Shown: positions 6,388 through 6,388 of the stretch, in pieces
Layout of the letters: each line of letters starts with the position of its first letter
How positions within the stretch are numbered: position 1 is the stretch's first letter
Assembly (NCBI GenBank): GCA_002898975.1
Contig: BEID01000082.1
Span: 1 to 6,388, forward strand
Length of the DNA: 6,388 nucleotides
Origin: a bacterium HR27
GTDB taxonomy: Bacteria; Chloroflexota; Chloroflexia; Thermomicrobiales; Thermomicrobiaceae
Direction of reading: 5' to 3'
The notes under the pieces: model-generated
Database searches by the model: none
Seen by the model: only the letters and a program-made list of their open reading frames with translations
Told to the model about the DNA's origin: nothing
Position numbers and translations under genes: made by a program

Positions 6388-6388
6388 A

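Overview
The window is a GC-rich, tightly packed bacterial chromosomal segment with five protein-coding genes and no sign of a mobile element, CRISPR array, tRNA or rRNA. The gene set is a class I amidotransferase-like hydrolase of the C26 family, a Lon protease next to an Hsp20 chaperone, a DPPR-synthase-like UbiA prenyltransferase and a DUF4015-type putative glycoside hydrolase. Together with the GC-rich codon choice and Arg-rich proteins, this suggests a Gram-positive-like or Chloroflexota (Thermomicrobia-type) thermophile. That assignment is inference from the style of the proteins, not proven by the sequence.

Layout: the left end (2-769, plus strand) holds a C26 peptidase that lacks only its first few codons. 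It converges on a minus-strand block that fills the rest of the window. In order of transcription, right to left, this block is: a large secreted-type protein with tandem carboxypeptidase-regulatory-like repeats and a DUF4015 glycoside-hydrolase-like barrel (4828-6387, start beyond the window); a polytopic UbiA-family enzyme (3914-4831, overlapping the previous stop by 4 bases); a 147-base gap with a near-consensus sigma-A-type promoter; hsp20 (3320-3766); and lon (805-3303, 16 bases after hsp20). A perfect 32-bp palindrome (751-782) lies between the converging C26 and lon genes and probably ends transcription from both sides.

Functionally there are two units on the minus strand. The first is envelope-related: a probable extracytoplasmic carbohydrate-active protein coupled to a membrane enzyme that, by family, loads phosphoribose on a polyprenyl-phosphate carrier. 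The second is a protein quality-control bicistron: a holdase (Hsp20) made just before the ATP-dependent protease Lon, from its own promoter. A single exact half-site of the HspR operator (HAIR) and a hairpin in the leader hint at heat-shock control, but both are weak signals. Intergenic space is small everywhere; no gene-free stretch exceeds 150 bases. I see no clearly new defence or mobile system here; the points most worth checking are the envelope pair, the hsp20 control region and the perfect palindrome.
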